From Ophiocordyceps camponoti-saundersi (nom. inval.) (lineage: Eukaryota; Ascomycota; Sordariomycetes; Hypocreales; Ophiocordycipitaceae), in assembly GCA_003339415.1 (NCBI GenBank), contig PDHQ01000072.1, positions 95,846 through 155,534 on the forward strand: a DNA stretch of 59,689 bases, read 5' to 3'. The stretch's first letter is position 1; each line of letters starts with the position of its first letter. This document shows, piece by piece, positions 41,901-54,026 of the stretch. Position numbers and translations under genes: made by a program. The notes beneath the pieces were generated by a model that was not told the DNA's origin, did not search any database, and saw only the letters and a program-made list of their open reading frames with translations.

Positions 41901-44900
41901 GGGTTACGTCGGCGGTGGGGACGTGACGATGGTTCTAACTTCTCCATCTATCTATCCGTATCTCCCACTGCTACTGAGAGGGTGGGTTACAGGTGTATCA
42001 TCATGTACGGAGATGTATGTATGTATGTAATGCATCTACTAACCTACCCCCCCAAACTGTCTACCTATCAGTCTATCGACACATCCATCAGTGTATGTAA
42101 GAGTATGACCATCACTGGTTTTATCAGTAGGGGTAGGTAGGGATTCTTATCTGAGGAATCCGCGTCAACACCTTACTTACCCAGTGTATCAGCGCAAAAG
42201 AAGCCATCTCATCGTCAACATGACTCAACTCTCCCTCATACGCCAAACAATCAACCATTGTCTGAGAAGAAGCCGGCAAATGAGCGATCCGAAGAGGCGC
42301 GCGAACCCCCGAGTAATGGTTCACCGACGGCGGCTGCTGCTATTCAGAGCGACCTTCGTTCAAGGTAGCTAGCGGTGCCGTCAGCGTTTAGCGGCGACGA
42401 GGAGGACGCCTACCTACCTAGGTACCCTACCTGTGCCCGTAACCCATGTATGTATGTATGTACTACCCACCACCTTAACTTAACATACATGCGTTGTACC
42501 AAGCCTCGACCGGTCTTAGTTTCTGGTCAAGTCCCTTCTTCGACCGCCTTTTTTTTTCTTTTATCCCCGTTGAGGAACGTTGTTGATAAGGGAGGATGAA
42601 GAGGGATGAAGAGAGGGATGGATAGAGAGGGTTGAGATGGACAGATACGGGGTTAGATGCCAAAGAAAAAAAAAGGCGGAACCAACGGCTCGTTTTCATT
42701 CTTTTTTTTTTCCCTTGATGGTTGGAGTTGAGTTGGCCAGAGTTAGTTGTGGTGCTACCTGTAACCTACCTACTACTCATGCAAGAGCCAACACTCTTTT
42801 ATCCCCTTCTTCTTCTTCTTTCCCTCTCTCTCTCACACACACACACAGGAATTACGCACATACACACAGTAAGGCATGTGTCCGTACTTGGTCAATTTCC
42901 ACGGAAACGTTCATATTTTATGCACGCATCTGTATGCATGTATTCCTGACGTATGTATGTGTATACTACCTATGTAAGGATATGCATCTTGTTAAAAAAC
43001 CACGTCCAAACATGCAGCCGTTAGTTTCGTCTCTCTTCTCTTCTCACGACTCTTCATTTGCCTTGAACCACCACCCAACTTAAGCCAAGCCAAGCCACCC
43101 ACTCCGTCACCAACTACCTACCTTTACCGACCTACATATGTACTGTATGTACGGATTATGTGTGTAGGTAATGTAAGTCATATGTGCGCTCGAGCCTGTT
43201 CCGAAACCCCGCGTTGTAGCTTCTTCGAGTTTAACGTAGAATATCTACATATGTAAGTAGCTGTCAGGTTGTTTTTTTTTTAGATTGAAGGTGAGTACGG
43301 AGTAGGTAATAAAAATAAAGAAGAGCAAGAGAAGAAAAGGAAACTATGGCTGAGAGAGGAGAGAGAGAGACAGAGAGAGAGGCGAGAGAGAGGCGGAGGC
43401 GGAAAGATGGAGACGTGGTAAACTCACACTCCGTACGGTTATAATATGGGGTAAGATTTAGAAAATAAAGACATAATTAGGTATCTACCCGTAGGTCCTA
43501 GGCTCGTTTCTCGCCTTGAATGAATAAGAAATAAGTATGTAAGAGAATAAGAAATAAGAATCAAACGGCGTTGCCGGATACGAGTTGAGCAAGGCAGAGT
43601 GAAGGAGTGAGAGAGAGCACGGTCATGGTAATCGTTACTCAACCACAGAGCGAGATCCTTTAGCTGAAGCAACGCCTTCTCTTACTCTCACTCTCTCACT
43701 CTCCATCCCTCTCTTTTCTCTCCCTCTCCATCTATTTATATGCCGACCTACTAGGTGTCTTATCTACCTTGACACATACGTTTATGTGGGATGGCGGCAT
43801 ATTCGTACACACTTGCATGCGTACAATAGATGGGAAAACCCATTGTGCATGCATACGAATACACTGTATGGCACATTTACATTATACATATGTACATACA
43901 TCTGTGCATCCATACGTCCGTACTGATTCCAGACATACATACATACATATGCACACTCACAGCAAGTTTCCGTAATCATTCACCCACACACACAGCTCTC
44001 CCACCTGGCGGCAGACGCCTAGCGGCCAGAATCATCACGAATCATCATAACAATAGCCAAACTCGGTCTAGGCACATTAGGAGCGGAAAAAAAACACAGT
44101 CGTGTGGGTGGGGGGAGGAGAGAGTGGGGGGGGGGGGGGAAAGCTGGGTGGCGAGACATGGAGAACCTGACTTGTCCGTACTTATCTGCACACAAGTCGG
44201 CCACGATATACCTCCGTTGCAGGTACTATCGCGTGTTGGGCAGGGCAGGGCTCTGAAGAGGGGGTGTGTGAGTGTCACCGTGTGTGTGTGTACCTATCCG
44301 TAATGGTAGGGAACTGAAGGTAGGCACTTCGAATGAACACACACACACACCATTCATCTTGGTGCCAGGTGGTGTGAGTGTGTGCGCGCCCTCCGTACCA
44401 GATACTTACCGCATACGGTATGCGGCGAGAGACTCTGCCCAGCAGGGCCAGGCACCCGCCCTGTCCGCCCCCCCCCCCCCCCGAAAAAACCCCCCCCCCC
44501 CCAATGCCGCCTGCGCCAACCGGTCCGTGGCGCTACATGCACGCGCCGTACGGCCTGGAAGGTAATCCAGGTATCCGCTACCTACCATGAGTGCACGTAC
44601 TGTACGTGTGTACACTGTATCGCTACCCTCGCCTCGGGGTGAATGGGACACCTCGCTATGAAGGTATCGAGACTTAGCTTCTGCAGCCGCTGCTCCGCGC
44701 AGACAATGTACCTCTGCGTTGCGCCCCTCGCCTGCAACCGGCCTGCCGGGCCCGCGTCCGGCCAACGCTGTCTAAGCGTCGATCCGTCTTCACCCTCTTT
44801 TTTTTTTCTTCCTTCCTTTCTCCGCAAAAGCCACTCACTCTCCTCTCTCTCTCTCTCTCTCTCCCACACACTCTTCTGTCACTCTTACTCTCCCTCTCTC

Positions 44901-45224
44901 TCTCCACAGCGCCTCTTTTTCTTCTTCTTCTGTCTCTCTACCTTCCCTCAATCTCTCTCTTACGCTTCTTCTTCGCCTACTCCTCTCTATCTGATCCCCC
45001 CCCCCCCCCCTCGCACTCTTCGTATCTCTCCCTCCCTCTCTTCCCTACTTCTACTGCGCCTCTAACTTATCTCGTCCCAGACTCCTGATAACCTTGATTT
45101 CCTTTACCCCCCCTTCCCCTCTTGTCGTCCCTCATGAGTCGCTAGCCATCCTCTTCTTCCTCTTCCTCCTCCACCCTCCTCCACCTTCTTCATCGCCTGC
45201 CTTCCTCTCTTCCTCCCATCCACA
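38997..45224. other. 6.2-kb gene desert with tetranucleotide repeats
   Basis: No supportable gene on either strand. It carries repeated CATA/GTAT and CCTA/TAGG tetranucleotides (about 40262-40318, 41065-41155, 41630-41660, 41765-41820, 42000-42030, 42410-42470, 43125-43180, 43930-43960), (CTGT)n at about 41840-41860, (GTC/CGT)n at 41565-41590, a G run near 40345-40363, C runs at 44466-44505 and 44997-45010, and long C/T tracts from 44790 to 45215. The last of these is next to the REG1-like gene and is probably its core promoter and 5' leader. Confidence 0.65.
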
Positions 45225-46987
45225 ATGGCAGCTGTCCTCTCCTCCGCCGACGATTGCGGCTACTTCGGCTCGCTACGCCGTTCCCAATCCCAATCCAGCT
45301 TCGTCGTCGATTCTCCTCCGACTCACCACTACTCATCCTCCTCGTCTTCAAACTTCTACGTCAACTTCTACTCAGAATCCGACCTCTCATCCTCTCCGCC
45401 AACCGTCCAGGCTGAGTCCACCGACGACGGCTCCTTCTCCTCGACGCCCACGAGCAATCTCTCGGTAGCCTCCGACTCGGAAGAGTTGCTCTCCTTCGAC
45501 AACTGCCCCGACGACGACCCGTTCGACTTGCCCCTGCTGTCCCAAGAAAAGTTCTTTATCCAGCCCGAGGTCCGCCATGCGGAAGACAACCTGGAACTGA
45601 GCCCAAAGTCGGCGGATTATTGCACTCCGCCTGCCGCACCAGACACCCCGGTCTGCATCGAACACGCCCAAGACGACTGCGCCGTCACCAACAAACCCAC
45701 CCGCCAGGTCGACTACCTGTCGCACGATTGGACGGAAGAGGACATTTGGTCTTCGTGGCGATACGTCATATCCAAAAGGGGAAGCCAAGAGTTTCCCAAT
45801 TGCCAACGGCTAGAAAACGCTTCCTGGCGGACTTGGTCCAAAGTCAAGAATGGCTTGAAGACTATTTCCCCCGAGGACCTCAACTGGTACGTCCTTTTTT
45901 TCCTGCTACCGCCCACATGATTGATGCCAGGAAAAAGCAAGAGAAAAACTGACGCAAAAAAAAAAAAAACAGGCTCAAGGACTGCGACGTCACCTGGCTT
46001 TACGGGCCCCTGCAGACGGGTGCCAGCCGCCTACAAGCGTCGCGAACCGAGCCATCCAGCCAGGCTCTCTCCAAGTCAGAGTCCTTTGTCAACCTGGTCA
46101 AGAAACCGATTCTCAAGAAGAGAAGCATGTCAGAGATGATGCTGCAGAGATCCTTGACTTCGTCTTCGCTACTCAAGCAGGCGACGGCCGCCGTTCAGGC
46201 GCAGGAGGAGAGCGCGGTCATACTGCGGCCGGCCATGGCGCGCGCCGTGACGGACTGCTACCTCACCCTACCTCTCTGCTCCAGGCGATCGAGCCAGGGC
46301 CAGGAGCCCAACATGTCTCTGGCGGCGTCGACGGACTCGTCGGGCATCTCGTCCCCCTGCACGGAGCGGAAGCACATTCACTTCAACGAGCAGGTGGAGC
46401 AATGCATCGCCGTCGAAGTCAAGGGCGACGACGACGACGACGACCGCGGTGCCGGCCCCTACGACAGCGACTCGGACGACGGCGTCGTCATGAAGCGCAT
46501 CAAGCCAAAGAGGCGCGCCCCCTCTATCAGAAGGCGAGCTCGCAAGACGACGCAGACGGAAGGCAAGACCATTGCCATGCTCCCTTCCACCAAGCTCAAG
46601 TACCGCGAAGACGCATCCGAGTCTCGGATGGCGCAAGCGGGGGCCGGCAGCCCCTTGTTGTCGCCGTCGTCATCGCAGGAGACGCTGCGGCCGTCGCGGC
46701 AGGCGTCGGCCTTTTACTCTGATGGAGCAGGCGACGACGGCGACGACGAGCAGGCGAGGACGCACGAGCGGGAAGCGCAAGACCGACTGCCACAGCGATC
46801 GGCTTCCTCGACCAGTCTCTGCGACGAGCCTCTGACGGGCATGCGTCGGACATCGTCGGGCATGCTGATGCCGTGCGAAGACGACGAGCCTCGGACGGGC
46901 GACGGCATCCTGGGACGGGTCCTCGACACGGTCAACACTGCACGGGACATTGCGCACGTAATCTGGAACGTTGGATGGAGAAGATGA
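45225..46987 (+). CDS. REG1-like regulatory subunit of protein phosphatase 1
   Basis: Two exons (45225-45886 and 45973-46987) encode 558 residues; the 86-nt intron ends in a long A run before CAG. Residues 165-235 match the fungal DUF1752 domain (VDYLSHDWTEEDIWSSWRYV, NASWRTWSKVKNGLKTISPEDLNWLKDCDVTWLYGPL). Then comes KPILKKRSMSEMML and, at 354-358, KHIHF, a PP1-docking RVxF-type motif followed by NEQVEQCIAV, which is the arrangement in Reg1. The rest is disordered: Ser-rich N-terminus, Asp runs and a basic KPKRRAPSIRRRARK. By analogy it targets the Glc7 phosphatase to Snf1/AMPK in carbon catabolite repression. The C-terminal TARDIAHVIWNVGW is conserved-looking. Confidence 0.85.
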
Positions 46988-49408
46988 GAGTGGCCAGATG
47001 TGTCTGACCATTTTTTCTTTGACGCCATGCATGGGCTTCTGCATTGCAATCTAATTCGCCCGAACCAGACGGGTCATCTTCTTGACTACAGAGCCAGTCA
47101 AACGTGGAGAGGCGCGAAACTGGCGATGAAACGGAAAGTCGGCAAATGGCTTGCTTACCATTCATCTGCGTTGCGACCTTTTGCGACCCCCCTAGTCGGG
47201 ACGGTGTCGTTTTTTTCCCACTGGCTCGGCGGAGGAGACTGTTTTACCTTTTTTTTTTCTTTTTTTCCCTCTTCTCACCGACCTACACATACATACCGAG
47301 CCTCTCGACAGGCTTGTGACGGCCTCTCTATCTATCTCCTGTTTTTTTCTTTTGTCGTTATACACAAAAAGGGGGCAGACCAAGCAAGTTACCAACGGCG
47401 GGGAGGCGGAGGCGAAAGGCGGCATGAAAGCATGTGGTTTTTTTTTTTCCCGAGATGGGTCGGATTCTCACTGCAGGTGTCGATGCAGGTGTTGATGCAG
47501 GTGGCCTCACAATAACATATGATGGGGTGGTTCGTTCAATCGGCATATCTACCCATTCGGGAGAGATGATGATGATGAGGAGCGAAAAAACAAGACAAAA
47601 ATAAAAAATGAGTTGAGAGAGAGAGAGATGACGGTCGACTGATGATGATGATGATGACGATGCTGATGATGTTGATGGAGCTGGTGGTGGTGATTAAGGC
47701 GGTAGAAGGTGTTATGATTCTTTTTGATCTTACCTACCTACCTAGGTAGGCACTTACCTACGGAGACAACCCACCTGCCTACTACCTAGGTAGGTACATA
47801 CCTACTTATGTATGTATGTAGGCACTTATTGCACGGACAACTGGCGTTTCTTTTGCACCGCTCAAGAGTAAAACCCACACCCCCCCATCCTCTTAGGAAG
47901 AAGCAGTTACGTCACGGCCTTGAGGGAAATGAGCAAGAAGTTGTTCTTTTGTCTTCTATTGCTTCTTCTTTTTCTCCTTCTCTTTCTATTTCCGTCTTCC
48001 GTTTAACTCGGTAATACCGGTATATAATACATGTACATATAGGCGAATCCTGTGGGGGAGAGGAGGAGGCGTGAGTGATGGAGAGGTGGATGTGGGAGTG
48101 TGAGTGTGTGGGGCGGTTCTTTCTTGCTTCGTACGAACTTTACCCGCTGTTTTGGCGGGACTGGGATATGTGCGATAGGTATCTAGGTAGCTAGGTACAG
48201 TTTATTAGCAGGTGGGTTGTTCGAGCTGCCCGTTCGAACTGGGACGACTCAGGAGGTCGGAGAGAGCCTCGTGCTATCCGTACCCCGTACAGTTCCGTAC
48301 TTTTATCTCCCCTCACTGTTCGGTGTCATGTCTCGTACCCGCTTGCCTGCTTTGGTGGGTGGGTTGCGAAGGAGGTGCTGACGTAAGATGGGCTGCGAGT
48401 GACGTCGTTTACCTACCTGCTAGTAGAAAGAGAGGAGAGGACAGGAGAGAAGAGTGTTGCGTTGCTGTCTTTAGTTGAGAAGGGATGAAGATGAGATGTA
48501 GATTAGGAAATCTATAGCTTAGTGGAAATACATATGTCTTCATACTAGGGAGGTAGATAGATAGATAACCCCTTGCTTCTAAACCTACGGATACAAGTGT
48601 TCATACGGATATATCCGTAGACATTGGCTACCTTCTCTCAACTCTCCCTTCTACCTACAGACACTTGTATAACCCTCGCTGCATCTTGACCTTCAAATTG
48701 AAAGATTGAAACCCATTAACGTATAGCATGCCATGCTAGGTAGGCACTTTGTACATACACACATGTCTGCAGTCCGCACGTCTATGCATGCAACATGTAC
48801 AAGTAGGGATATGTTCAAGGCATAATAACATCACCTGTTTACTTTCCTCAGTGAGAGTCTATCCACGGGTATCGTCAACCCGCTCGAAACAAGCCGCAGT
48901 GCAAGATTACTCAGAAATAACGCCACCCTTATACCGGAGACCAAAAAAAAAAACTCATGGCAAAACCACGTACATCTGGACTTTGCATATCCCATACACG
49001 CAATCATACATACATGGTCATGGATACCAGGCAAGGCAGGGAGTCAGTTGCGTAAGTCGAACATGGCAATGCGCAGTTTCAAGCCAGGCAGTCAAGTCAC
49101 GGGTCCCCTGCGTGGCTTATAAAGGCTGCAGATAATCTGCCGCAAAAAAAGCTGTCTGCTGACGATCATGCGAAAAGTGTGTCCATAATCCGTATCCGTA
49201 CAAACATGCGATTTATAACAAATGTGCATGCAGGACACAAAAGTCTCGATACTTCCATCATGGGGAAATGAAATGCCAAACTTGAGCGAATTGCAAAGCA
49301 CAGCCCCCCCCTTTTTTGGACCGGACGTGAAGCACCTAACCCCGTTTTATTTTCGTAATATGCTGGAAGATGCGGAATAGATAGGAAGAGGGACAAGGGG
49401 GATGGGAA

Positions 49409-49544
49409 GGGGGGGGGGGGGGGGGGGGGGGGGGGAAACGAAAAAGGAGAGAAAAAAGAAAAAAAAGAAGAAAACAGAAAAGAGAGGGAGAAAAAANNNN
49501 NNNNNNGTGCGTGCGGGGGGGGCGACACGCCCTCCTTTGTGTTG

Positions 49545-49627
<83 letters not shown>
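49409..49627 (+). repeat. Poly-G / N gap / poly-G
   Basis: G27 (49409-49435), an A/G-rich stretch, ten Ns (49497-49506), a short mixed stretch, and G81 (49547-49627). The A/G-rich stretch left of the Ns resembles the A/G-rich sequence right of the G81 run, so the gap is probably an assembly artefact. Confidence 0.7.
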
Positions 49628-49629
<2 letters not shown>

Positions 49630-49682
49630 GCAAAGAGGTGAGGAGAGAGAGTAAGAAAGTGTGAGGAAGAGAGGTAAGGGGG

Positions 49683-49688
<6 letters not shown>

Positions 49689-49740
<52 letters not shown>
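49689..49740. repeat. (GA)26 microsatellite
   Basis: Twenty-six GA units ending 24 nt before the Cyt-4 stop codon, so on the coding strand it is a (TC)n run at the start of the 3' UTR. Confidence 0.9.
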
Positions 49741-49746
<6 letters not shown>

Positions 49747-49763
49747 GAGACAGGAAAATAGCC

Positions 49764-52700
49764 TCATACGCCAGGCTGGTCATGATTCCCAAGATACCTC
49801 AGCGCCTTCACAAATACAGTCCGGCCGTGGACGCAAACATCACAAAGCTCAACCTCGTACTCGTCCCCGATCGCCGACTCCTTCAGCAGACGGCAGCCGT
49901 CCAGGAACTCGGCGTCGAGCCGGGCCGGGAGGTTAAACAGGCCGAGCCGGCCGATGAGCCCGCGCGTCCACTTCGACGACACCCGAAACGTCAGCCTGCC
50001 CAGGTCCTTGCCCTCGAACCGCCAGGCCCGCACCATGGCGATGAGGATCCAGTCGAGCGAGCCGCTGGCCATCCGCCGTCCCGTCTTCTCCCGCATCTTG
50101 AGCCAGGGGAGCTTCAGCCCGCTGGCCGTAAAGGGCAGGATGCTAGTCAGCTCGTCCTTGGCCGGGTCCAGGCTGCGGCCGGCCTCACGCTCGTACGCCA
50201 GCGCCCCGTGGATCTGCCAGTGGACGAGAAGATCCGAGAATCGACGCAAGGGCGACGTCGCCTTGGTGTACATGTCGAGGCCCATGAGGAAATAGGGTCC
50301 CGGCCTCGACGACATGTCCACTTCGCCCGTCAGTTTCTGGAGTTCGTCCCGCTGCCGCATCGTCGGCCGGATGCCTCGCCGGACCAGTGGGTAGAGCACC
50401 TCGGTCGCGTACTCGTATGCGTCTTCGAACCTGCTCGCCGCCTTGGTGTTCTTGCGGTACGGAATCGGGATCCCGCGCGAAGAGCACCATCGCGCCGCCA
50501 CCTCGCCCGCCAACACCATCAAGTTCGACACCACCGAGCAGCCGGTGAAGGAGTTGACGTCCACTTCGATGTACGGGTCGGCCGGCACGATCTTGACCCC
50601 CTCTGATGATGACGTCTTGCCCGTCATCGTACCATGATCCACAGTGACCGACGGCTTAGGGAAAAAGTGCGGCCACGCCCCCTTTGACAGTCTCTTCTGC
50701 CTGACCGCCTCGGCCAGCTGGTACAGCGTGAGGAGGTCATCCTTTTCCGCCTTGGTAAGGTTGCTTGTCCGACTCATGTTACGCGGAGGGAACTGCGAAT
50801 CGGCGTTGGGCGTCCCTACCGCCAGCCGACTGTGAACCGCCGGGTCAGGAGGCGGGGGGGGCTCGTCACAAAACTCGGCCACGTCCTCGGGTTCGAGGAA
50901 GACGACGTCGCCGAGCGTGCAGGGCGTAATCTTGCTTTCCACAATGTCGCCGGCGCGGTTCACCCTCGCGCTGAATGTGAGAGACGGCGCGCCGGTGCGC
51001 AGGGAAAACTGCTTAACGAGGCTTTCCGACGTCGTGTCTTCCGGCTTGCGTCCAAGATCGCCCGGTATCATGGGCTCGAAATGACCCGGCAAGTAGATGT
51101 TTTCCGGCACGAGCTCGGCGAACTTGCTCAGCTCCGAATCTGGCTTGATCCTCGATGCCGGATCGGCGACGTGAATGTGAACCCAGAATTCATTGGGCCA
51201 TTCCGTGCGCTCCAGCGAAATGCCGTCGTCAATGAGCGTCGTCGAGGCCGCATCGATGCAGAATACCGTCTTGCTCGGCGTCTCCATCCTGTGACCGGCA
51301 GCGACGTCCGGTCTCATCGAGTCCTCGAGGACGACAGGGATCGCGCGAACTAGACCTTTGTCCTTATCGATCGAGACACCTGGCAGCCGGACCTTGTAGC
51401 GGGACGGGATCTCCCACGGATTGATTATCCCGAGCTCTTGAAGGAACAGCCAAGCCGTGCTCTGGCCAAGGTCCCTGTCCGGGTACAGGTTCAGGGCGCG
51501 CAGGATGAGGGCCCCGTAAGAGTGAAGTCGGGAGCCGGGAGCGAAATAGCCGTAACTCGACCACCATTCGAGGAACAAGATTACTTGCCTGGTGGTTGTC
51601 GACAAAGGCGTCTTGGCCAACTCAACGCCCGACGATGGCGCTAGAATGCCGTACGGCGACAGTGACCGACGGCGCCGGCTCTCCATGACGGCCTCACGAG
51701 CCTCTTTGACGAAAGAGAGCAGGGGGTTGGTCAGCATGTGAACGTTCTGGGGTATGTCCAGCACCACCGGCTGCTTTCTGGACATGACCTCGTCGACGTA
51801 TTGACGGACCATGGCCGCGACTCTGTCAACATTTTCGGCGTAGTTTGGTGGCAAGACTTCGTATAGATGGTCCGGACGGCGACAGTCACTCGAACTGTTG
51901 AACAGGGTGCAGCCAATTTCCTGGCTGCCCAAGGCCCTGTGTACGGCGTAGAGCACGTGGGAGGGGAACGAGCCATCGTCTTGTCTCAGAAACAAGGGGA
52001 GGAGCCGTTCAGCAGCCTCGACCAGGCTGATGTACTCGACGTTAAACGAACGATGTACAATGCTTTGAATCTTTTCAAATTCGGCAATGTGACGGCTGTA
52101 GACGAGATTGGCGTCGGTCCGGAAGATTGCCATCCTATCCATCAAAATCTCGCCGTCCTCTCTGGACGGTCCTTGAGCTTTGGCCTGCATCTCAAAGTAC
52201 TCTTCCGGCGTGGCTCTCTCAGGGATCTTGGACAGTACCGGGCGTAGGTCATCGAAGGGGATAAATCGAGTGACGGTGAAGGCGGTAGGGAAGCTCATGG
52301 ACAAGAGCCAAGTGCCTTCGGCGGAGTAGAAGTGGTTGCAGCCGCCAAAGGAACCGAGATAAATGGCGAGATTAGAAATTCGGGATCCAGCTGATCTAAT
52401 TCAGTGACTTTAGCTGCGATGCTCATAGACTTTGGGGTAAAGTATGGATGATGGAAGAACCGACCTCAGCTCAACAAGGTTGCCCGGGATTCGAGATTCG
52501 GAAGCAGAGGCGACGTCCTCATGGTGGCCCTCGCCGAGCATGGGCAGAGACAGTTCGGCATCGCGACTAGCGATAGTGATGAGACCCTGGGCTCCGGTCG
52601 CCTGAGTCCGGGTTATGTTGTTGGTCAAATCGCCCTCGGGGGGCAGATCGACCGGTAACGTTTCGGAGCCCCCAGCGTTGGTATCAATTTCCCATTGTCG

Positions 52701-52904
52701 CAGGTAATCTCGAATATCAACACCTCGTCTGGGCTTATCCTGCCAGAGCAAATGCTGGTTTTCTGCAGGATCATACAGCTTAGTTGGTAACGAGTAGAGG
52801 CGGATGAGATGACGCGAGGCTATCCGGCCGGTGGAAGTCGACGCATTGGCTAGAGCTCTCGCACGAGCCAGACACGGACGGCAGACATACGACCACGACG
52901 GCAT
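49764..52904 (-). CDS. cyt-4: Mitochondrial exoribonuclease Cyt-4 (Dss1 type, RNB)
   Basis: Exon 1 (52904-52465) and exon 2 (52395-49764) encode 1023 residues; the 69-nt intron has a weak 5' site (GTCGGT). The joined sequence reads GNLVELRSAGSRISNLAIYLGSFGG, as expected for this family. Residues 1-35 are basic and Ser-rich (RPCLARARALANASTSTGR), a likely mitochondrial presequence. The RNB domain has the metal-binding aspartates at about 528, 536 and 537 (FCIDAASTTLIDD) and the conserved TSPLRRFSDLLVHW at 860-873. A helical region precedes it and an S1-like end follows. In Neurospora, Cyt-4 processes and degrades mitochondrial RNA; the enzyme is RNase II-like, 3' to 5'. It is the largest gene in the window and has no other gene within 1 kb. 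Confidence 0.9.
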
Positions 52905-54026
52905 GGCCCGCGACGGTTGCCGGCAACCAGCGCAGAGGGTGGAAGCGTGTAAGTGAGGGATATCTGTAGGCTGGATGTGCCAGTATAATATGTACGATTT
53001 TTTTTTCTCTTGTCTTTGATATCGCGATGTCATGTGACCTGGCGGTGGTCCCAAGTGGGTGTTGAGACTTTACCCAACTCGGTAGGTGCCTGAAAGCGCT
53101 TACATAACAGTGCCGTTGTGTTTTGTGGGGATTGTTTGTGGAGATGCTTGCGCATTCTCAATCTCCTACTCGCACACACTCGTGTTTATTCTCCGGTCCC
53201 TCCCTGTCTTTATCCTTCATCAGCCTCACAGCAAACAACAGCCTTCTCCAGAGAGCACAAGCTGGTGGCGACACGACACAGAAGGGGGTCGTCGTCGAAG
53301 TATCAAAGCGCAAAAACACATGTTCCAAGGCTGGCGTCATCCTCACGTGCATATCTCGTACATATCTGTATGTATGAATGCACCTGCATACATACGTCCA
53401 GACATGCATGCATGCATTGCACTGCAGCTCTCCCCCAACAAATCCCACAGCATCATCGCGATAGACAGTCAGGCGGACACAAGTAAACAACAAGAAAGGA
53501 AATGGCCTGCACAAACAATCCGATGTCTACGGGCAAGGGATCGGCGCAGACACAAAGAGGGAAAAGGGGGGGGGATCTTACGCCCAAAGCTCGCCGTCAC
53601 ACACCTCAAGGGAGAAGCTCATTTCGCCGGTCCGAGTTGGCCAGAGACGGCGCGTCCAGGGGGTGGAAATTAGATCTGTCCGACCAACGCAGCCATCACC
53701 ACTTGTCTCTCTTCCCTGCCGGCGCAGCACGGATCCTTGCAGGCCAGCCGATGGAATAATAATACGAAATCCGTCCTCCTCTCTCTCTCTCTCCCCTCTC
53801 CCCCCCCCCCCTTTTCCCCTTCTCCCCCCCTTTCTTTTCCCTCGTCTTCTCCTCCTCACGGTTCCGTCCATGTCAATGTCGTGAACGACTCTCAACCGCC
53901 AACCAACAATTCCCTACCGCTTCACTCTTTCAGCGGGCATTCTTTCGTTTTCTATTCTAACCCACGCCTTTTTAACAATATAAAATCGAATAAGAAAAGA
54001 AGAAAACACGCCAAATATCTTACATC
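52905..54026. promoter_or_regulatory. Divergent upstream region, Cyt-4 / GH17
   Basis: 1.1 kb between divergent genes. No gene is seen. A C/T-rich tract at 53775-53850 and a TATAAAA at 53979-53985 (42 nt before the GH17 ATG, perhaps within the 5' leader) are candidate core elements for GH17. CATA-type repeats lie at about 53370-53420. Confidence 0.45.

Larger units (their letters stand above)
46988..49763. other. Intergenic region with repeats and assembly gap
   Basis: Between REG1-like and Cyt-4 (convergent). It contains GAT/GAC-type triplet runs (47640-47690), CCTA/TAGG and GTAT tetranucleotides (47735-47820, 48175-48200, 48735-48760), two long G runs with ten Ns (49497-49506) between them, and (GA)26. 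No gene is seen. Confidence 0.6.

Noticed and set aside
38997..45224. CRISPR-like or satellite array
   Set aside because: Repeats are simple tetranucleotides without regular spacers, and this is a eukaryotic genome.
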